Source: Frigidibacter sp. ROC022 (GTDB lineage Bacteria; Pseudomonadota; Alphaproteobacteria; Rhodobacterales; Rhodobacteraceae). Taken from it: a stretch of DNA of 64,000 nt. The stretch lies in the NCBI RefSeq assembly GCF_024723735.1, contig NZ_JANQDU010000004.1, positions 1-64,000 on the forward strand, given 5' to 3'. The notes beneath the pieces were generated by a model. The model was not told where the DNA came from. It was given only the letters and a program-made list of their open reading frames with translations, and made no database searches. The position numbers were made by a program, and so were the translations under genes. This document shows, piece by piece, positions 16,117 through 27,799 of this stretch (position 1 is the stretch's first letter; each line of letters opens with the position of its first letter).

Positions 16117-17609
16117 ACATTCTGATCCTGATGGTCGATCAGCTGACCGGCACGCTGTTCCCGGACGGCCCGGCCGATTGGCTGCACCTGCCGAACCTGA
16201 AGCGGCTGGCCGAACGTTCGACCCGGTTTGCCAATGCCTATTGCGCCTCGCCGCTCTGCGCGCCGTCGCGGGGGGCGTTCATGTCGGGGCAACTGCCCTC
16301 GACCACCGGCATCTATGACAACGCGGCCGAGTTCCGCAGCGACGTGCCGACCTTTGCGCATCATCTGCGGCGCCGGGGCTATCAGACCTGCATGTCGGGC
16401 AAGATGCATTTCGTCGGGCCGGACCAGCTGCACGGGCTGGAAAGCCGGCTGACGACCGATATCTACCCGGCCGATTTCGGCTGGACCCCCGATTACCGCA
16501 AGCCGGGCGAGCGGATCGACTGGTGGTATCACAACATGGGTTCGGTGACCGGGGCCGGGGTGGCCGAGATCACCAACCAGATGGAATATGACGACGAGGT
16601 CGCCTTTCTGGCCTGCCAGAAGCTCTATGACCTGGCGCGCGGGCATGACGAACGGCCCTGGTGCCTGATGGCGAGCTTCACCCATCCGCACGACCCCTAT
16701 GTGGCGCGGAGGAAATACTGGGACCTCTACGAGGATTGCGAGCATCTGATGCCGCGGGTTCCGGCACTGCCCTACGAGGCGCAGGACCCGCATTCCCGGC
16801 GCATCTTCGATGCCAACGACTGGCGAAATTACGAGCTGACCGACGAGATGATCGCCCGGGCGCGGCGCGCCTATTTCGCCAATCTCTCCTATCTCGACGA
16901 CAAGGTGGGCGAGATATTGCAGGTGCTGGAGGACACGCGGCAGGAGGCCGCGATCCTGTTCACCTCGGACCATGGCGACATGCTGGGCGAGCGCGGGCTG
17001 TGGTACAAGATGAGCTTCTACGAAGGGTCTTCGCGGGTGCCGCTGATGCTCTCGGCGCCGGGGCTGGAGCCGGGGCTGGTCGAGACGCCGGTCTCTTTGC
17101 TGGATGTCTGCCCGACATTGGCCGAGCTGGCCGGGGCCGACATGTCCGAGGTGCTGCCCTGGGCGGATGGCGAGAGCCTGCTGCCGCTGGCCCGGGGGGC
17201 GGACCGCAAGACGCCGGTGATGATGGAATATGCCGCCGAAGCCTCGATCACACCGCTGATCTGCCTGCGCGAGGGCCGGTGGAAATACACCGCCTGCCGG
17301 GCCGACCCGGAGCAGCTCTTCGATCTGGAGGCCGACCCGGACGAGCGCCGCGATCTGGCCGCCGATCCCGGACATGTCCCGGTCCTGAACCATTTCCGCG
17401 AGCTGGCCGAACGCTGGGACCTGGACCGGTTCGACGCCGATGTGCGGGCCAGTCAGGCGCGTCGCCTGGTGGTCTATGACGCGCTGCGCAACGGCCGCTA
17501 CTATCCCTGGGACTACCAGCCGCTGCGCGACGCCTCCGAGCGCTACATGCGCAACCACATGGACCTGAACGTGCTGGAAACGGCGCAACGTTTTCCGCGG
17601 GGAGAATGA
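16113..17609 (+). CDS. betC: Choline-sulfatase
   Basis: Hydrolyses choline-O-sulfate to choline and sulfate. 498 residues, type I sulfatase fold. The N-terminal metal site is in MVDQLTG. The sulfatase signature C-A-P-S-R is at residues 49-53, where Cys49 would be converted to formylglycine. Later metal ligands are in FTSDHGDML. The C-terminal extension fits the choline-sulfatase group. The frame is open far upstream, but ATG 16113 overlaps the betI stop. It lets the cell use choline sulfate as osmoprotectant, carbon and sulfur source. No formylglycine-generating enzyme gene lies in the window. Confidence 0.92.
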   Translation: MNILILMVDQLTGTLFPDGPADWLHLPNLKRLAERSTRFANAYCASPLCAPSRGAFMSGQLPSTTGIYDNAAEFRSDVPTFAHHLRRRGYQTCMSGKMHFVGPDQLHGLESRLTTDIYPADFGWTPDYRKPGERIDWWYHNMGSVTGAGVAEITNQMEYDDEVAFLACQKLYDLARGHDERPWCLMASFTHPHDPYVARRKYWDLYEDCEHLMPRVPALPYEAQDPHSRRIFDANDWRNYELTDEMIARARRAYFANLSYLDDKVGEILQVLEDTRQEAAILFTSDHGDMLGERGLWYKMSFYEGSSRVPLMLSAPGLEPGLVETPVSLLDVCPTLAELAGADMSEVLPWADGESLLPLARGADRKTPVMMEYAAEASITPLICLREGRWKYTACRADPEQLFDLEADPDERRDLAADPGHVPVLNHFRELAERWDLDRFDADVRASQARRLVVYDALRNGRYYPWDYQPLRDASERYMRNHMDLNVLETAQRFPRGE

Positions 17610-17694
17610 CCGTGCCCGGCCTTCCCGTCCTGCAACCCCTGCCGCCGAGGGCGCCATGCCGCGCAACCGGCGCTTCCCGCAAAGGACCTGTCTG

Positions 17695-19152
17695 ATGCTT
17701 CGTGCCCAACCGACCGCCAGCCACCATATCGCCGGGGCCTATATCGACGATTCCGAAGGCGCGCCGATGGCCTGTCTCTATCCGGCGACCGGCGACAAGG
17801 TGGCCGAACTGCATGAGGCGACCCCGGCCCTGATCGAACGGGCGCTGGCCGCCGCGCAGGCGGCGCAGCCGGAATGGGCCGCGACGGCGCCCGCCGAACG
17901 GGGCCGGATCCTGGCCCGCGCCGCGGCGATCATGCGCGAGCGGAACCACGACCTGTCGGTGCTCGAGACGCTGGATACCGGCAAGCCGTTGCAGGAAACG
18001 CTGGTTGCCGATGCCGCCAGCGGCGCCGATGCGCTGGAGTATTTCGGCGGCCTGGCGGCGGGGCTGCAGGGCCAGATGCTGCGGCTGGCCGGGGGGGATT
18101 TCTGCTATGCCGAGCGGGTGCCGCTGGGGGTCTGCGTCGGCATCGGGGCCTGGAACTACCCGACCCAGATCGCCTGCTGGAAGGCGGCGCCCTGCCTGGC
18201 GGCGGGCAATGCGATGGTGTTCAAGCCGTCGGAAGTGACCCCGCTGGGGGCGTTGACGCTGGCCGAGATCCTGACCGAGGCGGGGCTGCCGCCGGGAGTC
18301 TTCAACGTGGTGCAGGGCGCCGGCGCGGTGGGCGCGGCGCTGGTGAACGACGCCCGGACCGCCAAGGTCTCGCTGACCGGGTCGGTCGCCACCGGGCACA
18401 AGGTCTATGCCGCCGCCGCTGCCGGCATGAAGCAGGCGACGATGGAACTGGGCGGCAAGTCGCCGCTGGTGGTCTTTGCCGATGCCGACCTTGAGGACGC
18501 CGTCTCGGGCGCGATCCTGGGGAATTTCTATTCCTCCGGGCAAATCTGCTCGAACGGCACGCGGGTCTTTGTCGAGCGGCCGCTGCGCGGCGCTTTCGTG
18601 GCGCGGATGGTCGAGCGGCTGGCGGGCGTGGTGATGGGCGATCCGCTGGACGAGGCGACGAATTTCGGGCCGCTGGTCAGCGAGCGGCAGCTGGAGAGCG
18701 TGATGGGCTTCATCCGCAAGGGCGAGGCCGAGGGCGCCACCCTGGCCTGTGGCGGGCATCGCGCCAACCGGCCGGGCTGGTTCGTCGAGCCGACGGTCTT
18801 CACCGATGTCACCGACGAGATGACCATCGCGCGCGAGGAGATTTTCGGGCCGGTGCTTTCGGTGCTGGATTTCGACAGCGAGGAAGAGGTGATCGCGCGG
18901 GCGAACGCCACGCCCTATGGCCTGGCGGCGGGGGTCTTTACCGCCGACCTGGCGCGGGGGCATCGGGTGATCGGCCGTATCCAGGCCGGCACCGGCTGGA
19001 TCAACACCTACAACCTGACCCCGGCGGGGATGCCCTTCGGCGGCATGAAACTGTCCGGCTTCGGACGCGAGAACGCGGCGGTGGCGCTGGAGAGCTACAC
19101 CCAGCTCAAGTCCACCTATGTCGCCACCGGCCCGGTCGAGGCGCCGTTCTAG
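17695..19152 (+). CDS. betB: Betaine aldehyde dehydrogenase
   Basis: NAD(P)-dependent oxidation of betaine aldehyde to glycine betaine. 485 residues, ALDH superfamily. Motifs: [11 protein letters not shown], the coenzyme loop [10 protein letters not shown], general-base Glu in TMELGGKSP, nucleophile Cys in [11 protein letters not shown], and EEIFGPVLS. The ATG at 17695 follows an AAAGGA site and is preferred over an upstream in-frame start. It lies 85 bp after betC and 27 bp before the GST gene. Confidence 0.93.
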   Translation: MLRAQPTASHHIAGAYIDDSEGAPMACLYPATGDKVAELHEATPALIERALAAAQAAQPEWAATAPAERGRILARAAAIMRERNHDLSVLETLDTGKPLQETLVADAASGADALEYFGGLAAGLQGQMLRLAGGDFCYAERVPLGVCVGIGAWNYPTQIACWKAAPCLAAGNAMVFKPSEVTPLGALTLAEILTEAGLPPGVFNVVQGAGAVGAALVNDARTAKVSLTGSVATGHKVYAAAAAGMKQATMELGGKSPLVVFADADLEDAVSGAILGNFYSSGQICSNGTRVFVERPLRGAFVARMVERLAGVVMGDPLDEATNFGPLVSERQLESVMGFIRKGEAEGATLACGGHRANRPGWFVEPTVFTDVTDEMTIAREEIFGPVLSVLDFDSEEEVIARANATPYGLAAGVFTADLARGHRVIGRIQAGTGWINTYNLTPAGMPFGGMKLSGFGRENAAVALESYTQLKSTYVATGPVEAPF

Positions 19153-19179
19153 GCGGGGCGGGCAGATGGGAGAGAAATC

Positions 19180-19818
19180 ATGCTGACGATCTACGGGCGC
19201 GCCAATTCCTCGAATGTGCAGCTGGTGATGTGGGCGGTCGCCGAGCTGGGGCTGACCTGGCAGCGGCTGGACTATGGCCATGGCCATGCATCGACGCGGA
19301 CTCCGGAGTTCCTGGCGATGAACCCGATGGGGCAGGTTCCGGTCCTGAAGGACGGTCAGGCGGCGATCTTCGAGAGCGCGGCGATCCTGCGCTATCTGGG
19401 GGCGGCCTATGGCGACGACGATTTCTGGCCTGCCGATCCGCTGGTCCGGGCCCGGCTCGACCAATGGGCGGAATGGGGCAAGCACTGTTTCGGGGCTGCG
19501 GTCACGGCGCTGTTCTATCCGCTGGTGCGGTTGCCGCCGGAAGCCGCCGCGCCCGATGCCGTCGCCAGAGCCGAGGCGGCCATCGCGCCGCTGGCGCGGA
19601 TGCTGGACGCACGGCTGGGCGAGGGGCCCTGGCTGGCGGGCGATGCCTTTTCCTTTGCCGACATCGCGGTCGGGCATCTTCTGCACCGCTATTTCACCCT
19701 GCCCTTCAACCGGGTCGAGACCCCGGCGCTGGACGCCTATTACGCCAATCTGCAAACCCGGCCCGCCTATGCCGAACATGCGATGGTCAGCTATGAAGCC
19801 CTGCGGGGGATCGGATGA
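19180..19818 (+). CDS. Glutathione S-transferase family protein in the bet operon
   Basis: 212 residues. The N-terminal thioredoxin-fold half has the likely glutathione-activating Ser in [10 protein letters not shown], the cis-Pro region [10 protein letters not shown] and the E-S motif ([12 protein letters not shown]). The C-terminal helical half includes [12 protein letters not shown]. Its start is 27 bp after betB and its stop overlaps the betA start by four bases, so it is a true operon member. A role in protecting against, or detoxifying, aldehyde intermediates is an inference only. Confidence 0.85.
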   Translation: MLTIYGRANSSNVQLVMWAVAELGLTWQRLDYGHGHASTRTPEFLAMNPMGQVPVLKDGQAAIFESAAILRYLGAAYGDDDFWPADPLVRARLDQWAEWGKHCFGAAVTALFYPLVRLPPEAAAPDAVARAEAAIAPLARMLDARLGEGPWLAGDAFSFADIAVGHLLHRYFTLPFNRVETPALDAYYANLQTRPAYAEHAMVSYEALRGIG

Positions 19819-21497
19819 GCCAGATAAGGACCCCCGTCGCGGATTACGTCATCGTCGGTTCCGGATCGGCCGGCTCGGCCATGGCCTATCGGCTGGTCGA
19901 GGCCGGCTGCTCGGTGCTGGTCATCGAGGCCGGCGGCAGCGATATCGGCCCCTTCATCCAGATGCCCGGGGCGCTGTCCTATCCGATGAACATGCGGCGC
20001 TATGACTGGGGCTATACCTCGGAGCCCGAGCCGCATCTGAACAACCGCCGCATCGCGGTGCCGCGGGGCCGGGTGATCGGCGGTTCGTCCTCGATCAACG
20101 GCATGGTCTTCGTGCGCGGCCATGCCCGCGACTTCGACACCTGGGCCGAGATGGGGGCGGAGGGCTGGGCCTATGCCGACGTGCTGCCCTATTTCAAGCG
20201 GATGGAGACCTGGCACGGCGAGAACGGGCATGGCGAGAACGACCGGCCCAGCCCCTATCGCGGCAGTTCGGGGCCGATGCACATCACCCGCGGTCCGCGC
20301 TGGAACCCGCTCTTCGCCGCCTTTGTCGAGGCCGGGCGGCAGGCGGGCTATCCGGTGACCGAGGATTACAACGGCGCCGCGCAGGAAGGATTCGGCGCCA
20401 TGGAGGCGACGATCTGGAAGGGCCGGCGCTGGTCCACCGCGAATGCCTATCTGCGTCCGGCGCTGAAGAACCCGAAGTGCAGGCTGATGCGGGCCCAGGC
20501 GCGGAGGGTTGTCTTCGAAGGCAAGCGCGCCGTCGGGGTCGAGGTCGAGCGGCGCGGCAGGACCGAGGTGATCCGTGCCGGGCGCGAGGTGATCCTGGCG
20601 GCCTCCTCGATCAACTCGCCCAAGCTGCTGATGCTGTCGGGGATCGGCCCGGCGCAGCATCTGGCGGAGATGGGCCTGCCGGTGCTGGCCGATCGGCCCG
20701 GGGTGGGTTCGAACCTCCAGGACCATCTGGAGGTCTATGTCCAATATGCCTCGACCCGGCCGGTGACGCTGTATCGTTACTGGAACCTGTTCTCCAAGGC
20801 GATGATCGGGGCCCGCTGGCTGCTGACCGGCGGCGGGATCGGGGCGTCGAACCAGTTCGAGAGCGCCGGGTTCATCCGCTCGGCCGCCGGGATCGAATAT
20901 CCGGACATCCAGTATCACTTCCTGCCGCTCGCGGTCCGCTACGACGGCAAGGCGGCGGTCAACCGGCACGGCTTCCAGGCCCATGTCGGACCGATGCGGG
21001 CCAAGGCGCGGGGCACGGTGCGGCTGCGTTCCGCGGACCCGGCGGCGGCGCCCGAGATCCGCTTCAACGCGATGAGCGAAGAGGATGACTGGCTGACCTT
21101 CCGCCGCGCCCTTCGGCTGACCCGCGAGATCTTCGCGCAACCGGCGCTGGCCGAATATGTGGCCGAGGAAATCCAGCCCGGGGGCGGCGACAGCGATGCC
21201 GAGCTGGATGCCTTCATCCGCGAACATGCCGAAAGCGCCTATCACCCCTGCGGCACCGCGCGGATGGGGCGGCGCGACGATCCGATGGCGGTGGTCGACA
21301 GCGAAGCGCGGGTGATCGGCGTCGAGGGGCTGCGGCTGGCTGACAGTTCGGTGTTCCCGCAGATCACCAACGGCAATCTGAACGGGCCCTCGATCATGGT
21401 CGGAGAAAAGACCGCCGACGCGATCCTGGGCCGCCGTCTGCCGCCCGAGAACCTGCCGCCGCAGATGCCCGGCAACTGGCGCGAGGCGCAGCGCTAG
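19815..21497 (+). CDS. betA: Choline dehydrogenase
   Basis: GMC oxidoreductase oxidising choline to betaine aldehyde and on to glycine betaine, passing electrons to the respiratory chain. 560 residues. FAD-binding motif [17 protein letters not shown] is at residues about 11-27. The GMC signatures are [19 protein letters not shown] and the region around [13 protein letters not shown]. The catalytic His is in [11 protein letters not shown], and the second active-site region is [15 protein letters not shown]. It overlaps the GST gene by ATGA and is the last gene of the operon. Confidence 0.93.
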   Translation: MSQIRTPVADYVIVGSGSAGSAMAYRLVEAGCSVLVIEAGGSDIGPFIQMPGALSYPMNMRRYDWGYTSEPEPHLNNRRIAVPRGRVIGGSSSINGMVFVRGHARDFDTWAEMGAEGWAYADVLPYFKRMETWHGENGHGENDRPSPYRGSSGPMHITRGPRWNPLFAAFVEAGRQAGYPVTEDYNGAAQEGFGAMEATIWKGRRWSTANAYLRPALKNPKCRLMRAQARRVVFEGKRAVGVEVERRGRTEVIRAGREVILAASSINSPKLLMLSGIGPAQHLAEMGLPVLADRPGVGSNLQDHLEVYVQYASTRPVTLYRYWNLFSKAMIGARWLLTGGGIGASNQFESAGFIRSAAGIEYPDIQYHFLPLAVRYDGKAAVNRHGFQAHVGPMRAKARGTVRLRSADPAAAPEIRFNAMSEEDDWLTFRRALRLTREIFAQPALAEYVAEEIQPGGGDSDAELDAFIREHAESAYHPCGTARMGRRDDPMAVVDSEARVIGVEGLRLADSSVFPQITNGNLNGPSIMVGEKTADAILGRRLPPENLPPQMPGNWREAQR

Positions 21498-21573
21498 GCT
21501 CGGCTGGCCGCTGCGACCGGCCGGATCATGACGGGCTGACGCGGCGCGGAAATGGCGGCATGATCGGGCCATC

Positions 21574-22191
21574 ATGCCCGGACGCCTGATCCTGACCACG
21601 CCGCTGGAGGCGCTGTGCACCCAGCATGGCGCCGTGACCGACCTGCCGGCGCAGGGGCCGCGGCACAACATCGCGCCGGGGCAGGACATCGTCGTGCTGA
21701 CCCCGGACCGGCAGCTGGTGGCGATGCGGTGGGGGATCGTGCCGGTGGGCCGGGTCAATGCCCGTGGCCGCCCGGTGATGGAGGTGATCGTCAACGCGCG
21801 GTCGGAAACCCTGTTCGAGAAATCGGCCTTTGCCGGAACCGGCCGGGCGGTGGTCCCGGCCGATGGCTGGTACGAATGGACCGGGCAGAAGCGGCGCAAG
21901 ACGGCCTGGCGGATCGGCGCGGCGGATGGCGCCTGCCTGAGCTTCGCGGCGATCACCGACCGCTGGACCGCCCCCGACGGGCGTGTGCTGTCGCAGGTCG
22001 CGGTGGTGACGCAGGCGCCGAACGCCGATGTCGCGCCGGTGCATGACCGGATGGGCGTGCTGCTGGACGGCGGCGGCGTGGCGGCCTGGCTGGACGGCGA
22101 CGAGGAGCGGGCCCGGACGGTGTTCCGACCCTGGCCGGAGGGGCGGCTGACGGTGGCCGAGGCCGGTGCCGTGGACTGGTCGGCGCCCTGA
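21574..22191 (+). CDS. SRAP (YedK/HMCES-like) protein lacking the catalytic Cys2
   Basis: 205 residues of the SOS-response-associated peptidase family, which protects abasic sites in single-stranded DNA by forming a thiazolidine crosslink with Cys2. Conserved parts are present: HNIAPGQ, the Asn in VNARSETL (N74), the Glu in DGWYEW (E101) and the His in PVHDRMGVLL (H157). The protein however begins M-P-G-R where the family has M-C-G-R, so the crosslinking cysteine is missing and no alternative start with Cys2 is visible. It stands alone after betA. Non-covalent abasic-site binding or a changed role are possible. Confidence 0.85.
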   Translation: MPGRLILTTPLEALCTQHGAVTDLPAQGPRHNIAPGQDIVVLTPDRQLVAMRWGIVPVGRVNARGRPVMEVIVNARSETLFEKSAFAGTGRAVVPADGWYEWTGQKRRKTAWRIGAADGACLSFAAITDRWTAPDGRVLSQVAVVTQAPNADVAPVHDRMGVLLDGGGVAAWLDGDEERARTVFRPWPEGRLTVAEAGAVDWSAP

Positions 22192-22355
22192 CCGGGCGTG
22201 GCAAGGTTGCATCCTCGGGCGGAAATCCTCGGCCCTGGCGGCCCCGGGCATAGGCCCTCCGGGTGGCATGTGGCAGTTTGTCGGAACGCGCCCGGAGAGG
22301 CGCGACGAGGCAGATTTCGGTGCCCGGGTGGCACCAGAGCACAGGTAGGACAACC

Positions 22356-23054
22356 ATGAACAAGGCCCTGCGTATGGGGAGTTTCGCAGCCGAATGCCAT
22401 GGTGTGCGCGTTCCGGATTCGCCATTCCTGCATGATCGGCGGATCGCGCGGATCAATTCGGGAAACTACGAGAGCCAGGAAATCAACGGAGCGCTGCATG
22501 TCGTCCGGCCGGGCGACAGGGTTCTGGAACTGGGCGCCGGGCTGGGCATCGTCGGCGCGGTGGTGGCCAGGAACGCCCAGCCGTCCAGGGTGCTGAGCTA
22601 CGAGGCCAATCCGGCGCTGATACCGCATATCCGCAGGCTTTACCGGCGCAACGGGCTGGATGATGTCATCTCGGTGCGCAACGCGGTGCTGGTCGGGCAT
22701 GGCGAAGACCGCAAGAGCCTGCCCTTTCATGTCCGCAGCAGCTATCTCGGCTCGTCCCTGATCGACGTCGGACGGCCTGCCGAGACCGTGGAGGTCGCCA
22801 CCGAACCGCTGATCGAGGTGATGACCGAGCTGTCGCCGGACGTGCTGATCATCGACATCGAGGGTGGCGAGCTGGACATCCTGCGCAGCGCCTACCTGAG
22901 CGCGGTGCGGGCCTGCGTGATCGAGTTCCACCCCGAGGTCTACGGCCGCGAGGGGATGGTGGCCTGCAAGACGATCCTGCGCGAGGCCGGGCTGGACCGG
23001 ATCAGCGATCATTCGACCCGCACGGTCTGGACCTGCGAGCGGCTGGCCGGATAG
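22356..23054 (+). CDS. FkbM-family SAM-dependent methyltransferase
   Basis: 232 residues. SAM motif I is V-L-E-L-G-A-G-L-G-I-V-G-A, followed by an acidic residue in SYEANPAL. The typical FkbM strand LIIDIEGGELDIL and the closing VIEFHPEVYG are visible. FkbM enzymes methylate hydroxyls of sugars, polyketides or lipids. The ATG at 22356 follows a GTAGGA site, and the open frame upstream is not used. There is no polysaccharide gene next to it, so its substrate is unknown. Confidence 0.78.
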   Translation: MNKALRMGSFAAECHGVRVPDSPFLHDRRIARINSGNYESQEINGALHVVRPGDRVLELGAGLGIVGAVVARNAQPSRVLSYEANPALIPHIRRLYRRNGLDDVISVRNAVLVGHGEDRKSLPFHVRSSYLGSSLIDVGRPAETVEVATEPLIEVMTELSPDVLIIDIEGGELDILRSAYLSAVRACVIEFHPEVYGREGMVACKTILREAGLDRISDHSTRTVWTCERLAG

Positions 23055-23089
23055 TTCCGGCCCTGGAGGGGACCGGAGAGGTCCCCCCC

Positions 23090-23656
23090 TCAGATCACGT
23101 TGACGACGGTGCCGATCGGCACCCGCTCATACAGATCCATGACATGCTCGTTGATCATCCGGATGCAGCCGCTCGACACCGAGCGGCCGATCGATTGCGG
23201 CTCGATGGTGCCGTGAATCCGGAAATAGGTGTCGCGGCCGTTCTGGAACAGATACATCGCCCGCGCGCCCAGCGGGTTGCCCGGCCCGCCCGGCATCGCA
23301 TCGGTGTTGTCCTTGTACTTGCCGTAATGGCGCGGGTCGCGTTCGATCATCTCGTCGGTCGGGCGCCATGTCGGCCATTTCTTCTTGACCTGGATGACGG
23401 CCTGACCCTGAAAGGCCAGCCCTTCCTTGCCGACGCCGATCCCGTAGCGCATGGCCTGGCCCGGTTCGGTCACGAAATACAGATAGTGCAGCCGGGTCAC
23501 GATGAATATCTGGCCGGGGGCGAAGCTGGGCTTGATCCGGACCATCTGCGGCAGGAACCGGTCGGGCACCACATAGCCCGGCGTCGCGGCGCGGGCCCGG
23601 GGGGCGAGCATCAGGGTCGCGGCCGAGGCGAGTGCAAATCTGCGGCGGGTCAGCAT
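23090..23656 (-). CDS. L,D-transpeptidase (YkuD domain)
   Basis: 188-residue exported peptidoglycan crosslinking enzyme. The signal segment has a Tat-like start (MLTRRRFALASAATLML), cut after RARAA. The catalytic motif is a His in FRIHGTIEP followed by S-S-G-C-I-R-M with the nucleophile Cys. An upstream in-frame start exists, but ATG 23656 has a CGGAG ribosome site and begins the signal peptide. It could form 3-3 crosslinks or anchor lipoproteins. Convergent with the FkbM gene. Confidence 0.88.
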   Translation of the reverse strand: MLTRRRFALASAATLMLAPRARAATPGYVVPDRFLPQMVRIKPSFAPGQIFIVTRLHYLYFVTEPGQAMRYGIGVGKEGLAFQGQAVIQVKKKWPTWRPTDEMIERDPRHYGKYKDNTDAMPGGPGNPLGARAMYLFQNGRDTYFRIHGTIEPQSIGRSVSSGCIRMINEHVMDLYERVPIGTVVNVI

Positions 23657-23829
23657 GGGATACTCCGGAACAATCAGGACGGGACGTCCGGGTATCTTGC
23701 CCGTCGCGACGCGGAAATCAACGGGGACGGCACCCTTCGGACCCACGAATCTGCGACAGGCCCGGCTGAACCGGGCCTGATGAACGGGGCCTGAACGGGG
23801 TTGGCCGGTCTGTTTCCGGCCGCCGGGGG

Positions 23830-24063
23830 TCAGCCCAGCAGGGCGGCGATCTGGTCCTTCAGGACCATCCGCTCTTTCCGCAGCCGGGTTTCCTCGGCTT
23901 CGTCGATGATATCGACACGGGTCTCGGCGCGGTGAATCGTGCGGTTCAGCGTATGATAGTCGTCGGTGAGGCGGCGGAAATGCGGATCGGATTCACGCAG
24001 GGCGTGGATCGCATCGGCCTTGCCGGGAAAATCATCCGCGAGTTCGTGGGGGGTGTTCGACAT
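23830..24063 (-). CDS. YdcH family protein (DUF465)
   Basis: 77-residue helical hairpin protein with the family pattern D-P-H-F-R-R-L-T-D-D-Y-H-x-L-N and a charged second helix (RLRKERMVLKDQIAALL). It is common and short in proteobacteria, with no clear molecular role. A second DUF465 protein is encoded at 33310-33525. Monocistronic, convergent to nothing nearby. Confidence 0.85.
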   Translation of the reverse strand: MSNTPHELADDFPGKADAIHALRESDPHFRRLTDDYHTLNRTIHRAETRVDIIDEAEETRLRKERMVLKDQIAALLG

Positions 24064-24173
24064 CCTGTCCTCCTGAGTCGAGCGGAGGCTAGAGATTGTC
24101 GGAACCGGCGGCCTTGATGTGGGTCAAGCCGGTTGGATGCGGCGCCGGAGAAAGCCCGGCGCCGCGAAGGGTC

Positions 24174-24380
24174 TTAGAGAACCTTCAGGTTGGTCGCGGC
24201 TTCGCGGCCGTCACGGCCGGCTTCGATGTCGAAGGTAACCTTCGCGCCATCTTTCAGCCCGGTCAGACCGGCGCGCTCAACGGCCGAGATATGAACGAAC
24301 ACGTCGCGCTTTCCGCCTTCGGGCTCGATAAAGCCGAAACCTTTGGTGGCGTTGAACCATTTCACGGTGCCATTGGCCAT
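24174..24380 (-). CDS. cspA: Cold-shock-domain protein
   Basis: 68-residue RNA chaperone with a five-stranded OB fold. RNP1 is KGFGFIEPE and RNP2 is DVFVHISAV; the opening MANGTVKWFNATKG is classical. The ATG at 24380 has an AGGAGA site. The 270 bases upstream (24381-24650) contain no gene and would carry a long 5' leader, as usual for csp genes. Constitutive or stress-induced expression cannot be told from sequence. Confidence 0.93.
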   Translation of the reverse strand: MANGTVKWFNATKGFGFIEPEGGKRDVFVHISAVERAGLTGLKDGAKVTFDIEAGRDGREAATNLKVL

Positions 24381-24650
24381 CGTGAGTCTCCTACAGAATG
24401 CCATCCGCGGGATGCGATGGCCCGGCTCAGTCAGTTCTTGATCGAAAAACTGTGGCCGATGAAGGAGAACAGAGGTCGATAGAGTAACGTCGCAGAGGGG
24501 TGTTTGCCTGATTTGGCGCCGTTTGTCCACTGTTTTCGGTGTAGCGCGGCGGCCCGCCGCCGGTGGGGCGGACCGGCAGGGTGGCGCCGGAACGGCCCGG
24601 CGGGGTGACGGATGGGCGGTCCGGCGAACGGCCCAGGGACCCGCCCGGCG

Positions 24651-25022
24651 CTATTTCGATGTCAGGGCCTTGCCCTTCTGCGCCGGGGGGATCTTGCCGT
24701 TGCCCTGCTGGATCACATGGGTCAGCTCATGGGCCAGGAGCTTCTTGTCGCCGGCATCGCCGGTCTTGCCGAAGAAGACGTCGTTGCCCACGGTGAAGGC
24801 CTTGGCGCCCAGTTTCTTGCCGACATCGGCGGCATTGCCGCCAGTATGGATCCGGACCTTGGACAGGTTGGTCTTGAAATGCGTCTCGAGCATTTCCTTC
24901 ACGTCCTTCGGCAGGGCGACGCCACGGGTGCCGGACGGCGCTTCGGGCAGCGGCTTGACCTTGGCCTTCCTGCCCTTCAGCTTCTCGACATCCTTCAGCA
25001 GCGGGTTGGGCTTGTCCGGCAT
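24651..25022 (-). CDS. Stand-alone eCIS-core domain protein (DUF4157), 123 aa
   Basis: Contains the DUF4157 pattern: VRIHTGGNAADVGKKLGAKA, then FTVGNDVFFG, then the zinc-protease-like motif LLAHELTHVIQQ (HELTH at residues 98-102). The first 40 residues are a basic, Pro-containing leader with no signal peptide. In other bacteria this domain heads large proteins tied to extracellular contractile injection systems or toxins. Here it is nearly the whole protein and no injection-system genes are in the window. The ATG at 25022 has an AGAGGAGG site. It sits downstream of ettA on the same strand, with 89 bp between them. Confidence 0.75.
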   Translation of the reverse strand: MPDKPNPLLKDVEKLKGRKAKVKPLPEAPSGTRGVALPKDVKEMLETHFKTNLSKVRIHTGGNAADVGKKLGAKAFTVGNDVFFGKTGDAGDKKLLAHELTHVIQQGNGKIPPAQKGKALTSK

Positions 25023-25111
25023 CCGATCATCCTCCTCTGAACGGAGGCAGGGTAGCGCGGGATCGGCAAAGCCCAAAGACAATTCGCCCGAATCGGGTCC
25101 GACCCGGGCCC

Positions 25112-26767
<1,656 letters not shown>

Positions 26768-26845
26768 GGGTGAACTCCGGCAATAGGGACAGCAGGTGAG
26801 ATAGCCGGAAGGGGCGCGGGGTGCAATGTCTGCGGGGCCGGGCGG

Positions 26846-27739
26846 TCAGAGCGATTTCTCGAACCAGTGATGGGCGTAGGGTTCGGTGTTGAAGGCGGGG
26901 ATCTCGGTCCAGCCGTCGCGGCGATAGAGGGCAATCGCCTCGGTCAGCGCCCGGTTGGTGTCGAGCCGCAACCGGGTCATGCCCAGTTCGCGCGCGGCGG
27001 CCTGTGCCTCGGCCATCAGGCGGCGGGCCAGGCCCAGGCCACGGGCGGCGGGGGCGACCCAGAGGCGTTTCAGCTCTCCGGTCTCGGTGCCGTTGCCCTT
27101 GAGCGCCACCGCGCCGACCGGCAGCCCGTCGGACATCGCCACCAGAAACCGGCCCAGCGGCGGGCGCAGGGCCGCGGCCTCGGGGTCGAGGCTTGTGGCG
27201 GGATCAAAGCCGGTCTCGAAGCGCTGCGCCAGCTCGGCGTAATAGTTCTGCAGGCAATGCCGGGCGGCCGGGGCTTCGGGGTCGATATGGGTGATCTCTA
27301 TCCGGTCACGGCCAAGCGCGGTGGCGATCAGGTCCATCGCCGCCAGAAGCGCCTCGGGCCGGGGATGCGCGGCCAACAACCGAGCGGCGCGGTCATTCGA
27401 GAGGGCGTCGTATTGCGCCACTTCCGCGGCGCCTGCCGGGGTCAGCCTTGCGATGCGGCGGCGGCCGTCATCGGGGTCGCGGGCGACGGTCAGCAGCCCT
27501 TCGGCTTCCAGCCCGCGCAGCAGGCGGCTCATCAGGCCGCTGTCGAGTTTCAGGGTCTCGCGGATCGCGGCGACGTCGCGCCCCTCGGGGCCGATGGCGG
27601 TCAGCACCCGGGCGGCGCCCAGCGGTCGGCCGCGGCCGAGAAACGAACTGTCCAGCGCCCCGACCTCGACCGTCACCGCCCGGTTGAAGCGGCGCATCCT
27701 TGCGATGGGATCAGGCGGGTCGGTGGCGGGAGTCGGCAT
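26846..27739 (-). CDS. Bifunctional MarR-type HTH / GNAT acetyltransferase
   Basis: 297 residues. The N-terminal roughly 150 are a MarR winged HTH (LKLDSGLMSRLLRGLEAEGL, wing DPDDGRRR). The C-terminal roughly 140 are a GNAT fold with the acetyl-CoA loop VAPAARGLGLARRLM and the closing ALYRRDGWTEI. This fusion is a known architecture in alphaproteobacteria. A perfect palindrome lies five bases before the ATG, which suggests autorepression. The acetylation substrate is unknown; detoxification of small molecules is one option. Confidence 0.85.
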   Translation of the reverse strand: MPTPATDPPDPIARMRRFNRAVTVEVGALDSSFLGRGRPLGAARVLTAIGPEGRDVAAIRETLKLDSGLMSRLLRGLEAEGLLTVARDPDDGRRRIARLTPAGAAEVAQYDALSNDRAARLLAAHPRPEALLAAMDLIATALGRDRIEITHIDPEAPAARHCLQNYYAELAQRFETGFDPATSLDPEAAALRPPLGRFLVAMSDGLPVGAVALKGNGTETGELKRLWVAPAARGLGLARRLMAEAQAAARELGMTRLRLDTNRALTEAIALYRRDGWTEIPAFNTEPYAHHWFEKSL

Positions 27740-27744
27740 GGTAC

Positions 27745-27758
27745 CTGACTAAAGTCAG
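27745..27758. promoter_or_regulatory. Palindromic operator candidate upstream of the MarR-GNAT gene
   Basis: CTGACT-AA-AGTCAG, a perfect 6-bp inverted repeat with a 2-bp centre, five bases upstream of the start codon. A protein bound here would cover the ribosome site and start region of the gene. MarR proteins commonly repress their own gene through such sites. Confidence 0.55.
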
Positions 27759-27799
27759 ATAATCCGGCCCGATGCAACCCCGCCCGCGACTGCGCGGGT

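Noticed and set aside
19791-23012. 1073-codon minus-strand frame opposite betA, the SRAP gene and the FkbM gene
   Set aside because: Shadow frame caused by high GC at third positions; the plus-strand genes have clear families.
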